64,000 nucleotides of DNA from JAFECT01 sp964432415. Lineage in GTDB: Bacteria > Pseudomonadota > Alphaproteobacteria > Caulobacterales > Caulobacteraceae. The stretch covers positions 7,574-71,573 of the forward strand of contig CAYSNW010000014.1 of NCBI GenBank assembly GCA_964432415.1. Reading direction: 5' to 3'. The translations under genes and the position numbers were made by a program. The notes under the pieces were generated by a model. The model was not told the DNA's origin, did not search any database, and saw only the letters and a program-made list of their open reading frames with translations. Shown here one piece after another: positions 25,005 through 34,003 of this stretch (positions are counted from its first letter, which is position 1; every line of letters begins with the position of its first letter).

Positions 25005-26507
25005 GTGACCGTCCTGACACTACGTTCGATCCTGCTGGCCGGCCTCGCCGCCGCCCTGGTCTGCGCCCCCGCCGAGGCCGCCCCCTGGAACAAAAAGGCG
25101 AAACCCAAGGCGCCGCCGCCGGCCGCGGCCGCGCCCCTGCCGCTGGTCGCAACGGCCGTCGAGCTGCGCGACAGGGCCATGCGCGGCGACAATATCGCGC
25201 TGGACTTCACCCGCGAGCTGACCACGCGCTTCGGCCCGCGCCCCGCCGGCTCGAAGAACGAGCAGGCCGCGGCCCAGTGGGCCGCCGAACGCATGAAAGC
25301 CATGGGCTTCGAAAACGTCCAGATCCAGGAGTTCCCGGTCACCGGCTGGAGCCGAGGCTCCGAGAGCGCCGAACTTCTGCTGCCCGACGGCCGCCGCCAG
25401 CCGCTGGTCGCCGTGGCGCTGGGCGAATCCCCGCCCACGCCCGCCGCCGGCATCGAGGCCGAAGTCGTGGTCTTCCCGGACCTGGAGAGCCTCAAGGCCG
25501 TCCCCGACGGCTCCCTGGCGGGCAAGATCGCCGTGGTGCTGCGGCCCATGACCCGCATGCAGGACGGCTCGGGCTACGGCCTGATCAGCAACATCCGCGG
25601 CGTCGGTCCGGGCGAGGCGGCCAGGAAGGGCGCCATCGCCTTCATGCTGCGCGGCGCCGGCACCGACAGCCATCGCCTGGGCCACACCGGCACCACCCGC
25701 TACGTCAACGGCGTGGTCCCGATCCCCGCCTTCGCCCTGTCCAACCCCGACGCCGAGCAGATCGGCCGCCTGGCGGCGCTCGGCCCCGTCAAGGTGAGGC
25801 TGTTCTCCTCGGCTTCCTATGTCACCGGGACCCACAGCCAGAACGTCATCGCCGAGATCCGCGGCCGCGAGAAGCCGGACGAGGTGATCCTGCTGGGCGC
25901 CCACCTGGACAGCTGGGACCTGGGCACGGGCGCCATCGACGACGGCACGGGCGACGCCATCATCGCCGCGGCCGCCAAGCTGATCCGCGACCTGCCCCAG
26001 CGCCCGCGCCGCACCATCCGCGTGGTGTTCTACGGCTCGGAGGAAGTGGCCCAGCCCAACGCCCCCTTCGGCGCCTTCGGCGGCAACGCCTACGCCGCCG
26101 CCCGCAAGGGCGAGCTGGCCACCCACATGGCCGCGGGCGAAAGCGATTTCGGCGCCGACCGCATCTATTCGCTCAACCTGCCCCACGGCGGCCCCGGCAG
26201 CGACTTTGCAAAGATGGTCGAGCCGGTCCTGACCCCCATCGGGGTGATCACCAAGGCCGACCCGGCCGGCCACGGCGGCACCGATATCGGCCCCAGCGTC
26301 GAGGCGGGCGTGCCCGAGTTCGCCCTGAACCAGGACGGCTCGCGCTACTTCGACCTGCACCACACCGCCGACGACACCTTCGACAAGATCGATCCCCAGC
26401 AGTTGAACCAGAACGTGGCGGCCTGGACGGCGCTGGTCTGGCTGCTCGCCGACAGTGACGTCGACTTCCGGGCCCTGGCGGCCAAGGCCCCGGCGGCGGC
26501 GCACTGA
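25005..26507 (+). CDS. M28 family zinc aminopeptidase
   Basis: A 500-residue secreted protein starting at GTG 25005, with a signal peptide (TLRSILLAGLAAALVCAPAEA) and a Lys/Pro/Ala linker. A PA-type inserted domain covers about residues 150-250. The dinuclear-zinc M28 core carries GAHLDSWD (His, catalytic Asp), AIDDGTGDA (bridging Asp), YGSEEV (catalytic Glu pair), ESDFGAD (Asp) and HHTADDTFD (His). All ligands are present. It probably trims peptides in the periplasm. A beta-lactamase gene follows after 2 bases, so they form an operon. Confidence 0.92.
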   Translation: MTVLTLRSILLAGLAAALVCAPAEAAPWNKKAKPKAPPPAAAAPLPLVATAVELRDRAMRGDNIALDFTRELTTRFGPRPAGSKNEQAAAQWAAERMKAMGFENVQIQEFPVTGWSRGSESAELLLPDGRRQPLVAVALGESPPTPAAGIEAEVVVFPDLESLKAVPDGSLAGKIAVVLRPMTRMQDGSGYGLISNIRGVGPGEAARKGAIAFMLRGAGTDSHRLGHTGTTRYVNGVVPIPAFALSNPDAEQIGRLAALGPVKVRLFSSASYVTGTHSQNVIAEIRGREKPDEVILLGAHLDSWDLGTGAIDDGTGDAIIAAAAKLIRDLPQRPRRTIRVVFYGSEEVAQPNAPFGAFGGNAYAAARKGELATHMAAGESDFGADRIYSLNLPHGGPGSDFAKMVEPVLTPIGVITKADPAGHGGTDIGPSVEAGVPEFALNQDGSRYFDLHHTADDTFDKIDPQQLNQNVAAWTALVWLLADSDVDFRALAAKAPAAAH

Positions 26508-26509
26508 CC

Positions 26510-27349
26510 ATGGACCGGCGCGCGCTTCTGGCCGCCTCGGCGGCCCTGGCGAGCGGGGCCTGGGCCGAGCCCGACCGGTTCGGGGACGTGGAACGCTCCA
26601 CCGGCGGACGCCTGGGCGTCGCGGCGCTCGACACCGGCACGGGGCGGCGCTGGGCCCACCGCGCGGACGAGCGCTTCCCCATGGCCTCGACCTTCAAGTG
26701 GCTGGCGGTCAGCCAGGTGCTGAGCCGGGTCGACCGCGGCCGTGAACAGCTCTCGCGCCGGATCCCCTACACGAAGGCCGATCTGCTGGAATACGCCCCG
26801 GTGACCGCCGCGCGGGTGGGCGAGGGCGCCATGAGCCTGAACGACCTGTGCGAAGCCGCCATCACCATGAGCGACAACACCGCCGCCAACCTGATCCTGA
26901 CCACCCTCGGCGGACCCGCCGGCCTGACCCGCTGGATCCGCGGCCTCGGCGATCCCACCACCCGCCTGGACCGCAACGAACCGACGCTCAACGAGGCCGA
27001 GCCCGGCGATCCGCGCGACACCACCACGCCCTCGGCCATGCTGGCCGACCTGCGGCGGGTGCTGACCGGTCCGGTGCTCCAGCTCCCCTCACGCCGGCGT
27101 CTGCTGGACTGGCTCGCCGCCAACAAGACCGGCGATGACGCCCTGCGTAGGGGCGTGCCGATGGGCTGGCGCGTCGGCGACAAGACGGGCTCGGGGATGC
27201 ATGGCTCGAGGAACGACGTCGGCATCCTCTGGCCGCCGGCCGGCAAGCCGATCCTGGTCGCGGCCTACATCGCCGGGGCGACGGCCTCCGGCGACGTCCG
27301 AAACGTCGCCCTGGCCGGAATCGCAAAAATTCTGACTTACGGGCGATAA
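26510..27349 (+). CDS. Class A beta-lactamase
   Basis: The 279-residue serine beta-lactamase has all class A motifs: the active serine in STFK (S60, K63), SDN at 121-123, the omega-loop Glu in RNEPTLNE (E157) and KTG at 225-227. A short signal sequence (MDRRALLAASAALASGAWA) directs it to the periplasm, and its twin Arg may hint at Tat export. It should hydrolyse penicillins or cephalosporins; the spectrum cannot be read from sequence. It starts 2 bases after the M28 peptidase stop, with no divergent LysR-type regulator nearby, so it is probably expressed constitutively with the peptidase. Confidence 0.93.
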   Translation: MDRRALLAASAALASGAWAEPDRFGDVERSTGGRLGVAALDTGTGRRWAHRADERFPMASTFKWLAVSQVLSRVDRGREQLSRRIPYTKADLLEYAPVTAARVGEGAMSLNDLCEAAITMSDNTAANLILTTLGGPAGLTRWIRGLGDPTTRLDRNEPTLNEAEPGDPRDTTTPSAMLADLRRVLTGPVLQLPSRRRLLDWLAANKTGDDALRRGVPMGWRVGDKTGSGMHGSRNDVGILWPPAGKPILVAAYIAGATASGDVRNVALAGIAKILTYGR

Positions 27350-27702
27350 CTTATCTAAAGCAACGCTTTGGTAGCATTCAGGAGACTACCCACCTCCTGC
27401 GGCCGAGATCGAGTAGGGCCGGCGTGATGTGGGGGATGCGTGCGCGTACTAGCACTGTCGGCTGCGGCCTGCGGCCGGGCCTTGCTCGGAACGATCCGGG
27501 AGATTCGGTCGATGCCGCAGCGGTTCAACGCCTTTATCCGGAAACTGTCGAGCGGCGACGCCCTCGACCGCTGGACGGGGCTCTAGGCTCCAATCGCCTG
27601 TTCATTACCCCTGGTAATGATCCCGCGCGGGGATAATCTCCATCGCAACAGTATCCTAAGGCTTTTCCTTCACTGTGATCCCGTCGCCTGCGGGATGCCC
27701 TG
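27350..27702. other. Intergenic region upstream of the MHYT kinase
   Basis: This 353-bp gap holds a weak short hairpin (AAAGC-AAC-GCTTT near 27357-27369) that could end the beta-lactamase transcript, and should hold the promoter of the kinase. I see no convincing gene in it. Confidence 0.5.
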
Positions 27703-30036
27703 ATGCTGAAATTCCTGTCGTGTCTGACGGTCGATCACGACTGGCGCCTCGTGCTGGTCGCCGCCGTGGTGTGCGCCACCGCCACCTTCACCGCCATGCG
27801 CCTGTACGGTGTCGCCCGGCGCAGCACGGGTTCGCTGCGCCTGGCCTGGTCCGCCTTCACGGGCCTGGCCGCCGGCTGCGGCATCTGGGCGACCCATTTC
27901 GTGGCCATGCTGGCCTATGTCCCGCACCTGAAGACCGGCTACGAGCCGGGTGGCACGGTCCTGTCCCTGGTCCTGGCCGTCGCGGTCACCGGCGCCGGCT
28001 TCGCGCTCGCCGCCCGCAGCAACCGGCTGGAAGGCCTGTCCCTGGGCGGCGTCTTCCTGGGCGGCGGCATCGCGGTGATGCACTACACCGGCATGGCCGC
28101 CTTTCGCACCCAGGGCGACCTGCACTGGAGCGTGACCTACGTCGTGGTCTCGGTCCTGATCAGCGTGCTGATGGCCATCGCCGCCCTGGCGGTCGCCGGC
28201 CCGGCCACGCGCCTGCGCGACCACGCTCTCGGCGCAACCCTGTTCACCCTGGCCATCGTCGGCATGCACTTCACCGGCATGAGCGCGGTGACCATCATCC
28301 CCGACCCCGCTGTGGCCGTGCCCAACCAGGTGCTGGACCGCGCGATCATGGCCGTGGCGGTCGGCGGTCTCTCCATCCTGATCGTCGCGGCCGCCTTCGG
28401 CGCCATGATCATTGAGGCCTGGAGCCGGAAGAACTCGCTGGACCGCCTGCGCGACGCCATCGACGCCATTCCCCAGGCCGTGGCCATCTACGACGACCAG
28501 GACCGCTGTGTGATGTGGAACGAGCGCTACGTCGCGCTCAACGCCGAGTGCGCCGGCCTGCTCAAGCCCGGCGTGCGTTTCGCCGAACTGCTCCAGGCGG
28601 GTCTGGACGCCGGCCACTACCCTGATGCGGTGGGCCGCGAGCGGGACTGGCTGGCCGAGCGCCTGTGGGCGCGCATGCAGGGCCGCACGGTCGAACAGGC
28701 CAACGACGGCGACCGCTGGCTGCGCATCGAGGATCGCCGCATGCTGGACGGCGGCATCATCTCGGTCTGCACCGACCTTACCGATCTCAAGCGCGACGCC
28801 ATCACCCTCGAACGGGCGCTGGACGAGGCGGAGTCCGCCAACCGGGCCAAGGGCGCCTTCCTGGCCAACATGAGCCATGAAATCCGCACGCCCCTGAACG
28901 GCGTGGTTGGGGTCTGCGACGTGCTGGCCCGCACTGGCCTGGATACGCGCCAGTCCGACATGGTCCAGATGATCCAGTCCTCGGCTGTCAGCCTGCAGGT
29001 GCTGCTCTCCGACATCCTGGACCTGGCCCGCATCGATTCAGGCCGGGTGGAGCTGCGCTGCGAATCCTTCCGCCTGGACCAGGTCGTGCGCGAGCTGACC
29101 GTGCTGCACGCCCCCCAGGGCCGCGCCAAGGGCGTGGCGGTCAAGGCCGAGGTTCCCCGGGACGCCGTCTGGGTGCGGGGCGACGAACTCCGCCTGCGCC
29201 AGGTGGTCGGCAACTTCCTGTCCAACGCCCTGAAGTTCACCGAGGCCGGCCAGGTGACCGCCTCCCTGTCCCGTCTCGACGACGGCCGTTGGCGCCTGGC
29301 GGTGGCCGATACCGGCATCGGCTTCGATCCCGCGCTCAAGCAGGGCCTGTTCGACCGCTTCCATCAGGCCGATGGTTCGCACACGCGCCAATACGGCGGC
29401 GCGGGTCTGGGCCTGGCCATCTGCCGCCAGCTGGCCGAGCTGATGGGCGGCGAGATCGATTGCGACTCCGCGCCGGGGAAGGGCTCGACCTTCGTCCTGA
29501 CCCTCGCCTTGCCGTCCGTGCGCTCGCCGCATGAGGCCGCGGCCGAGGCGGAAGTCTCCACGCCCGCCCCGGAGACGTCCGCTCAGGAAGCCTCCGCCGA
29601 GGAGGCGCTCGCGCTGGAGACCTCCGCCCAGGACTCGCCCTCGCTCAGGGTGCTGCTGGCCGACGACCATCCCACCAATCGCAAGGTGGTGGAGTTGATC
29701 CTGGACCAGGCCGGGGTGGAGCTGGTGTCGGTGGAGAATGGCGCCCAGGCGGTCGAGGCCTTCCGTCAGGGGCGCTTCGACGCGGTGCTGATGGACATGC
29801 AGATGCCGGTGATGGACGGCCTGGCCGCCACCCGTGCCATCCGCGACTTCGAGCGCGACGGGTCGGGTGGCCACACCCCGGTGATCATGCTGACCGCCAA
29901 CGCCCTTCCCGAACACGTCGAGGCCGGCCGCGCCGCCGGCGCCGACCGGCACCTGTCCAAGCCCATCGGCGCGCCGGCCCTGATCGCGGCCCTGATCGAA
30001 ATGACCGAGGACGCCGACCAGGCCCACGCGGCGTAG
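27703..30036 (+). CDS. MHYT-sensor hybrid histidine kinase
   Basis: The 777-residue inner-membrane protein begins with a seven-helix MHYT sensor (about residues 10-215) with WATHFVAML, MHYTGMAA and MHFTGMSA, whose Met/His may bind copper (proposed for the family). A PAS-like domain (about 245-350), a HisKA domain with phospho-His H392 in MSHEIRTPL, a HATPase domain (DTGIGFD, GGAGLGLAI), an Ala/Glu/Ser/Pro linker and a receiver domain with phospho-Asp D698 in MDMQMPVMDG follow. There is no Hpt domain and no adjacent response regulator, so the phosphorelay partner lies elsewhere. Confidence 0.93.
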   Translation: MLKFLSCLTVDHDWRLVLVAAVVCATATFTAMRLYGVARRSTGSLRLAWSAFTGLAAGCGIWATHFVAMLAYVPHLKTGYEPGGTVLSLVLAVAVTGAGFALAARSNRLEGLSLGGVFLGGGIAVMHYTGMAAFRTQGDLHWSVTYVVVSVLISVLMAIAALAVAGPATRLRDHALGATLFTLAIVGMHFTGMSAVTIIPDPAVAVPNQVLDRAIMAVAVGGLSILIVAAAFGAMIIEAWSRKNSLDRLRDAIDAIPQAVAIYDDQDRCVMWNERYVALNAECAGLLKPGVRFAELLQAGLDAGHYPDAVGRERDWLAERLWARMQGRTVEQANDGDRWLRIEDRRMLDGGIISVCTDLTDLKRDAITLERALDEAESANRAKGAFLANMSHEIRTPLNGVVGVCDVLARTGLDTRQSDMVQMIQSSAVSLQVLLSDILDLARIDSGRVELRCESFRLDQVVRELTVLHAPQGRAKGVAVKAEVPRDAVWVRGDELRLRQVVGNFLSNALKFTEAGQVTASLSRLDDGRWRLAVADTGIGFDPALKQGLFDRFHQADGSHTRQYGGAGLGLAICRQLAELMGGEIDCDSAPGKGSTFVLTLALPSVRSPHEAAAEAEVSTPAPETSAQEASAEEALALETSAQDSPSLRVLLADDHPTNRKVVELILDQAGVELVSVENGAQAVEAFRQGRFDAVLMDMQMPVMDGLAATRAIRDFERDGSGGHTPVIMLTANALPEHVEAGRAAGADRHLSKPIGAPALIAALIEMTEDADQAHAA

Positions 30037-30102
30037 AGGCGCAAAGAACCCCTTCGCCACGGAGGCGTTAGCCGCTAATCCAGCGGCGAGGCGGGCAGGG
30101 CG

Positions 30103-31212
30103 ATGGCGGATTTCGACACCGATGTAGTGGTCATAGGCGCCGGCGCCGTGGGCCTGGCGACGGCTTACGCATTCGCGCGTCGCGGCCGCTCCGTCATCGT
30201 GCTCGAACGCGAGCACCGCATCGGCCAGGGGGTCTCCTCGCGCAATTCCGAGGTGATCCACGCGGGCCTCTACTATCCCACCGGTTCTCTCAAGGCGCGC
30301 CTGTGCGTCCCGGGCCGCCGCGACCTCTACGCATTCCTGGAAAAGCACCGCGTGCCGTTCGAAAAGTGCGGCAAGCTGGTGGTCGCAACCGCCCCGGACG
30401 AGATCGCCGCCATCGAAAAGGTCGCTCGCCAGGCCGAGGTCAACGGGGTGGAGAACGTGCGCTGGCTCAGCCGCGCCGAGGCGGCGGAGCGCGAACCCGA
30501 GCTCAGGGCCGAAGTGGTGCTGCTCTCCGCTGAAACAGGCATCTTCGACAGCCACGCCTACATGCTGGCCCTGCAGGGCGAGATCGAGGCTGCGGGTGGG
30601 GCGGTGGTGCTCGACACCCCCTTCGAGGGCGCCTCGCCCCTGCCGGACGGCGGCTTCGAGGTCCGCGCCGGCGGCGCCGATCCGACCCGGATCACCACGG
30701 GCCGCCTGGTCGTGGCCGCCGGCCTGGGGGCGCAGGGCTGCGCCGGCCTGATCGAGGGCTATCCGGTCGAACGCATCAAGCCGCTGCATCTGGGCAAGGG
30801 CAGCTATTTCGTGGTGGCCGGGAAGGCGCCCTTCCACCACCTGGTCTATCCCCCGCCGATCGTCGGGGCGCTTGGCCTGCACTACAAGCGCGACATGGGC
30901 GGCCGCGCCCACTTCGGCCCGGACCTGCAATGGGTCGATCACGAAGATTACACGGTCGATCCCGCCCGGGCGGAGTTCTTCTACGAACACGTGCGCCGCT
31001 TCTGGCCGGGCCTGCCGGACGGCGCGCTATCGGCCGACTACGCCGGCATCCGCCCCAAGCTCCACGGCCCCGGCGAGCCCCAGCCCGACTTCGACATCGA
31101 CGGACCCGAGGGCCACGGCGTCGAGGGGCTGGTGGTCATGCTGGGCATCGAGAGCCCAGGCCTGACCTCGTCGCTGGCGATCGGGGATGAGGTCGTGGGG
31201 CGCCTGGGGTAA
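30103..31212 (+). CDS. lhgO: FAD-dependent oxidoreductase, LhgO-like
   Basis: The 369-residue DAO-family flavoprotein has the FAD-binding VVVIGAGAVGLATA at residues 8-21, the SSRNSEVIHAGLYYP motif and a C-terminal GIESPGLTSSLAIG. These are typical of L-2-hydroxyglutarate oxidase/dehydrogenase, which returns L-2-hydroxyglutarate to 2-oxoglutarate and passes electrons to the respiratory chain. The name rests on overall resemblance; another 2-hydroxyacid could be the substrate. It converges with the peptidase to its right with a 6-base gap. Confidence 0.85.
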   Translation: MADFDTDVVVIGAGAVGLATAYAFARRGRSVIVLEREHRIGQGVSSRNSEVIHAGLYYPTGSLKARLCVPGRRDLYAFLEKHRVPFEKCGKLVVATAPDEIAAIEKVARQAEVNGVENVRWLSRAEAAEREPELRAEVVLLSAETGIFDSHAYMLALQGEIEAAGGAVVLDTPFEGASPLPDGGFEVRAGGADPTRITTGRLVVAAGLGAQGCAGLIEGYPVERIKPLHLGKGSYFVVAGKAPFHHLVYPPPIVGALGLHYKRDMGGRAHFGPDLQWVDHEDYTVDPARAEFFYEHVRRFWPGLPDGALSADYAGIRPKLHGPGEPQPDFDIDGPEGHGVEGLVVMLGIESPGLTSSLAIGDEVVGRLG

Positions 31213-31218
31213 CTCCCC

Positions 31219-33372
31219 TTACTTCGGCTGATAATCCTTCCACCCGATCTGCCAGTAGAAGAACGCCATCTGGTCGGCGACCTCCGCGTCCCTCTGGGCC
31301 TTGGTCGAGCCGATTCCGTGGCCCGCGTCGAAGTCCACCCGGAACAGGATGGGCCGCCCGTTCGGATTGGCCGCCTGCAGGCGCGCGGCGAACTTGCCCG
31401 GCTGCCAGGGCGCCACGCGCGGGTCGTTCATGCCCGAGGTCAGCAGCACCGCCGGATAGGCCGTGCCGTCCTTCACGTGATGGACCGAATCCATCTCGAA
31501 CAGCGCCCTGAACCCGGCCTCGGTCCTGGCGCTGCCGTACTCCAGCGCATTGGCCGGGCCGTCGGTGCCGAACTCCGAGCGCAGGGGGTTGGCGTCGCCC
31601 ACCCCGAAGAACACCACCCGGAACAGGTCCGGCCGCTCGGTCATGGCGCGCCCGACGGTGATGCCGCCGGCGCTGCGTCCCTCGATGGCCAGGGTTTCGG
31701 GCCGGCCATAGCCGTGGGTGGTCAGGTACTCGCCCGCCGCGATCAGGTCGCGCCAGGTGTTGGGCTTGGTCGCCATGCGTCCGGCCTGGTGCCAGTCCTC
31801 GCCGAACTCGCCGCCGCCGCGCACGTGCGCCACCGCATAGACCCCGCCATCGTCCAGCAGGGCGAAGAAGCGCGAGGCCAGGCCGGGGTTCAGCGGCGCG
31901 CCATAGGCCCCGTAGCCGGTCAGCCACACCGGGTGGGAGCCATCGCGCTTGAGCCCCTTGCGGTAGACGATCGACAGCGGGATGGCCGTTCCGTCCCTGG
32001 CGGTGACCGTCACTTCTTCGGACGTGTAGGCGCTGAGGTCCTCGCCCCAGGGCGGGGCCAGGTCGGTCAGGGTCGAGGCGGCGCCGTCCGAGCGGAAATA
32101 CTGCACCGGGCTGACCCAGCCGGTCAGGCCGTACACCAGCCGCGGCGAGGCCGGGTCGGTCGCCACCGCGGTTACCGCCCCCTCGTGCGGCAGAGCCAGA
32201 TCACTGAGCTTGCCGCTCTTCAGGTCCAGCCGGCGGATGCGCCCCAGCCCGCCGTCCAGGTCGGTGATCACCAGGGCGTCGGCGGTCAGGTTGATGTCCT
32301 GGATCACCCGCTGGCCGGCGGGGACCACCACCTTGGCGTGGGCCAGGTCGGGCGCGGCGGCGTCGACCTCCAGCACCTGGTAGCGCGAGGCGCCCTTGAA
32401 GCTCTGCAGAAACAGCCGGCGGCCATGGATCTGGAAATTGCTGATCCCGTCCGGGGTGTCGGCGACCAGCCGCCAGTGGGCGCCGCCACGCGCGACCTCA
32501 TCGATCGGGGCGGTGTACAGGGTCACGGCCGGGTCGGCCCCGTGGGAGACCAGCATCACGGCCCAGGGCGATCCCGCCTGCACCACGGCGACGGGCGTGT
32601 CGACCGGCGTCAGCGCCACCGATCCGGCGACCCCTGTCCCGGCCACGGCCCGGTCGCTCTCCGGATCGGTCCCCACCCGGTGCAGGAAGCTGCGCGTGTT
32701 CTGGTAGCGCGCCAGCTCGCTGGCGTCGGCCGCCAGCTTGGGCCCGCGGGTGTAGAAGAACCCGGAGCCGTCCGGCAGCCAGCTGGGCGCCCCGAACTCG
32801 GCCCGGTCGATGCGTTCGCCGCTGGCCTTGCCGGTGGCGACATCGATGATGTGGATGACGCTGTTCTCGCTGCCGCCCGGCGAGATGCCGTAGGCGACCC
32901 GCCGCCCGTCCGGCGACGGCGCATAGTAGTCCAGCGCATAGTGCGGCCCGGTCGTGGGCACGGCGTCCGGATCGACCAGCAGCCGCTCGACGCCTTTGGC
33001 GTCGCGGACGTACAGCTTGACGCTGTTCTCGCCGGGATTGCGGCGGCCATAGAAGGCCATGCCGCCGGCGAGCTTGACCGAGCCGACCAACACGCCGCCG
33101 CCGGTGTGGGCCGCCACCCGCTGCAGCAGCCGCTCGCGCCCCGGAATGGTGTTCAGCACGCCGCGCGCATGGTCGTCCTCGGCCCGTGCCCAGGCCACGA
33201 AGCGCGGCGCCGTGCGGTCCTCCATCCAGCGGTAGGGGTCGGTGACCTTGGTCCCGAAATAGTCGTCCACCACCGGCTCGACGGGCGCGACCGGCGCCGG
33301 CGGAATGCTCTGGGCCAGGGCTGAGGTGGCGGCCAGCGCCACCAGCGCGGAAAGGAGGGTGGTCATGCGCAT
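31219..33372 (-). CDS. Prolyl oligopeptidase family S9A serine peptidase
   Basis: A 717-residue exported protein: signal peptide (MTTLLSALVALAATSALA), a seven-bladed beta-propeller opened by VVDDYFGTKVTDPYRWMED, and a C-terminal alpha/beta-hydrolase. The catalytic Ser is in EGRSAGGI, the Asp in the SGMNDPRVAP region and the His in DAGHG. It should cut short peptides after Pro. The start at 33372 gives the best signal peptide; a TTG upstream at 33414 would add a non-hydrophobic leader. Confidence 0.93.
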   Translation of the reverse strand: MRMTTLLSALVALAATSALAQSIPPAPVAPVEPVVDDYFGTKVTDPYRWMEDRTAPRFVAWARAEDDHARGVLNTIPGRERLLQRVAAHTGGGVLVGSVKLAGGMAFYGRRNPGENSVKLYVRDAKGVERLLVDPDAVPTTGPHYALDYYAPSPDGRRVAYGISPGGSENSVIHIIDVATGKASGERIDRAEFGAPSWLPDGSGFFYTRGPKLAADASELARYQNTRSFLHRVGTDPESDRAVAGTGVAGSVALTPVDTPVAVVQAGSPWAVMLVSHGADPAVTLYTAPIDEVARGGAHWRLVADTPDGISNFQIHGRRLFLQSFKGASRYQVLEVDAAAPDLAHAKVVVPAGQRVIQDINLTADALVITDLDGGLGRIRRLDLKSGKLSDLALPHEGAVTAVATDPASPRLVYGLTGWVSPVQYFRSDGAASTLTDLAPPWGEDLSAYTSEEVTVTARDGTAIPLSIVYRKGLKRDGSHPVWLTGYGAYGAPLNPGLASRFFALLDDGGVYAVAHVRGGGEFGEDWHQAGRMATKPNTWRDLIAAGEYLTTHGYGRPETLAIEGRSAGGITVGRAMTERPDLFRVVFFGVGDANPLRSEFGTDGPANALEYGSARTEAGFRALFEMDSVHHVKDGTAYPAVLLTSGMNDPRVAPWQPGKFAARLQAANPNGRPILFRVDFDAGHGIGSTKAQRDAEVADQMAFFYWQIGWKDYQPK

Positions 33373-33500
33373 GAATCGATGTTCCCACAGGCGGGCGCGT
33401 TCAGCCCCGCCCAACGCAATTCTAGTGCGTTTCCGGCCACGGTTAAATTGCGAGCTGTGCTAGCTTCGCCATGCATCCACCGTTGGGGAGGCCGACGACA

Positions 33501-33995
33501 ATGAAGCCATTCCACAGGCCGCCTGCCGTGGCGGCCCTGCTCTGGCTGGGGGTGAGCGCTCCCGCCCTGGCTCAGGGCCAGGTCGGCTCCCACCTGGCCG
33601 CCGGCTCGTCGACGACGACAACCCCGGTCCAGACCTACCAGGGCCCGGCGCCCAGCCTGAAATGCACGCTCTGCGGCATCCCCAGCGCGCCGGTTCCGGC
33701 CAAGGCCGCGCAACCGGCCCGCGCCGTCCCGGCCCAGGGCGCGAACGGCGACCCGGCCACGAGCGACGCCGCCGCTTCGGACGGCCAGACCACCGTCGAG
33801 GAGGTCGTGGTCACCCCCCGCTCCGACCCGGCCCAGGCCTCGCTCCAGCCTGAGGCTGTTCCGCCGGTGGCGCCCGTCGCGCCCGTGGCCCCGGTTCCTC
33901 CGCGTCCCGCCGGGGTCCCGCTGTGGCTGCTCGTCGTCGTGGCGCTCGGTGCGCTGGCCATCGGCTGGGGCCTGGCCAGGCGCGGGCGGGGGTAG
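33501..33995 (+). CDS. Secreted/anchored Pro-rich hypothetical protein
   Basis: The 164-residue protein has an N-terminal signal peptide (RPPAVAALLWLGVSAPALAQ), a CTLCG pair at about residue 55, a long low-complexity Ala/Pro/Val region and a C-terminal transmembrane helix (VPLWLLVVVALGALAIGWGLA) followed by RRGRG. It contains TVEEVVVTPR, like the TonB-box-like motif near the N-terminus of TonB-dependent receptors, but no plug or barrel follows. GGGGAGG precedes the ATG. Function unknown; the next gene starts 8 bases later. Confidence 0.75.
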   Translation: MKPFHRPPAVAALLWLGVSAPALAQGQVGSHLAAGSSTTTTPVQTYQGPAPSLKCTLCGIPSAPVPAKAAQPARAVPAQGANGDPATSDAAASDGQTTVEEVVVTPRSDPAQASLQPEAVPPVAPVAPVAPVPPRPAGVPLWLLVVVALGALAIGWGLARRGRG

Positions 33996-34003
33996 GGTCC
34001 AGC

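Noticed and set aside
27424..27636. A 70-residue frame upstream of the MHYT kinase
   Set aside because: Basic low-complexity sequence with no recognisable domain and no good ribosome site.
31318..33324. Long plus-strand frame opposite the prolyl oligopeptidase
   Set aside because: It has the composition of an antisense shadow, and the minus-strand frame has all S9A motifs.
33780..33830. TonB-dependent receptor fragment (TVEEVVVTPR motif)
   Set aside because: No plug or barrel follows; the motif sits in a low-complexity protein with a C-terminal membrane helix.
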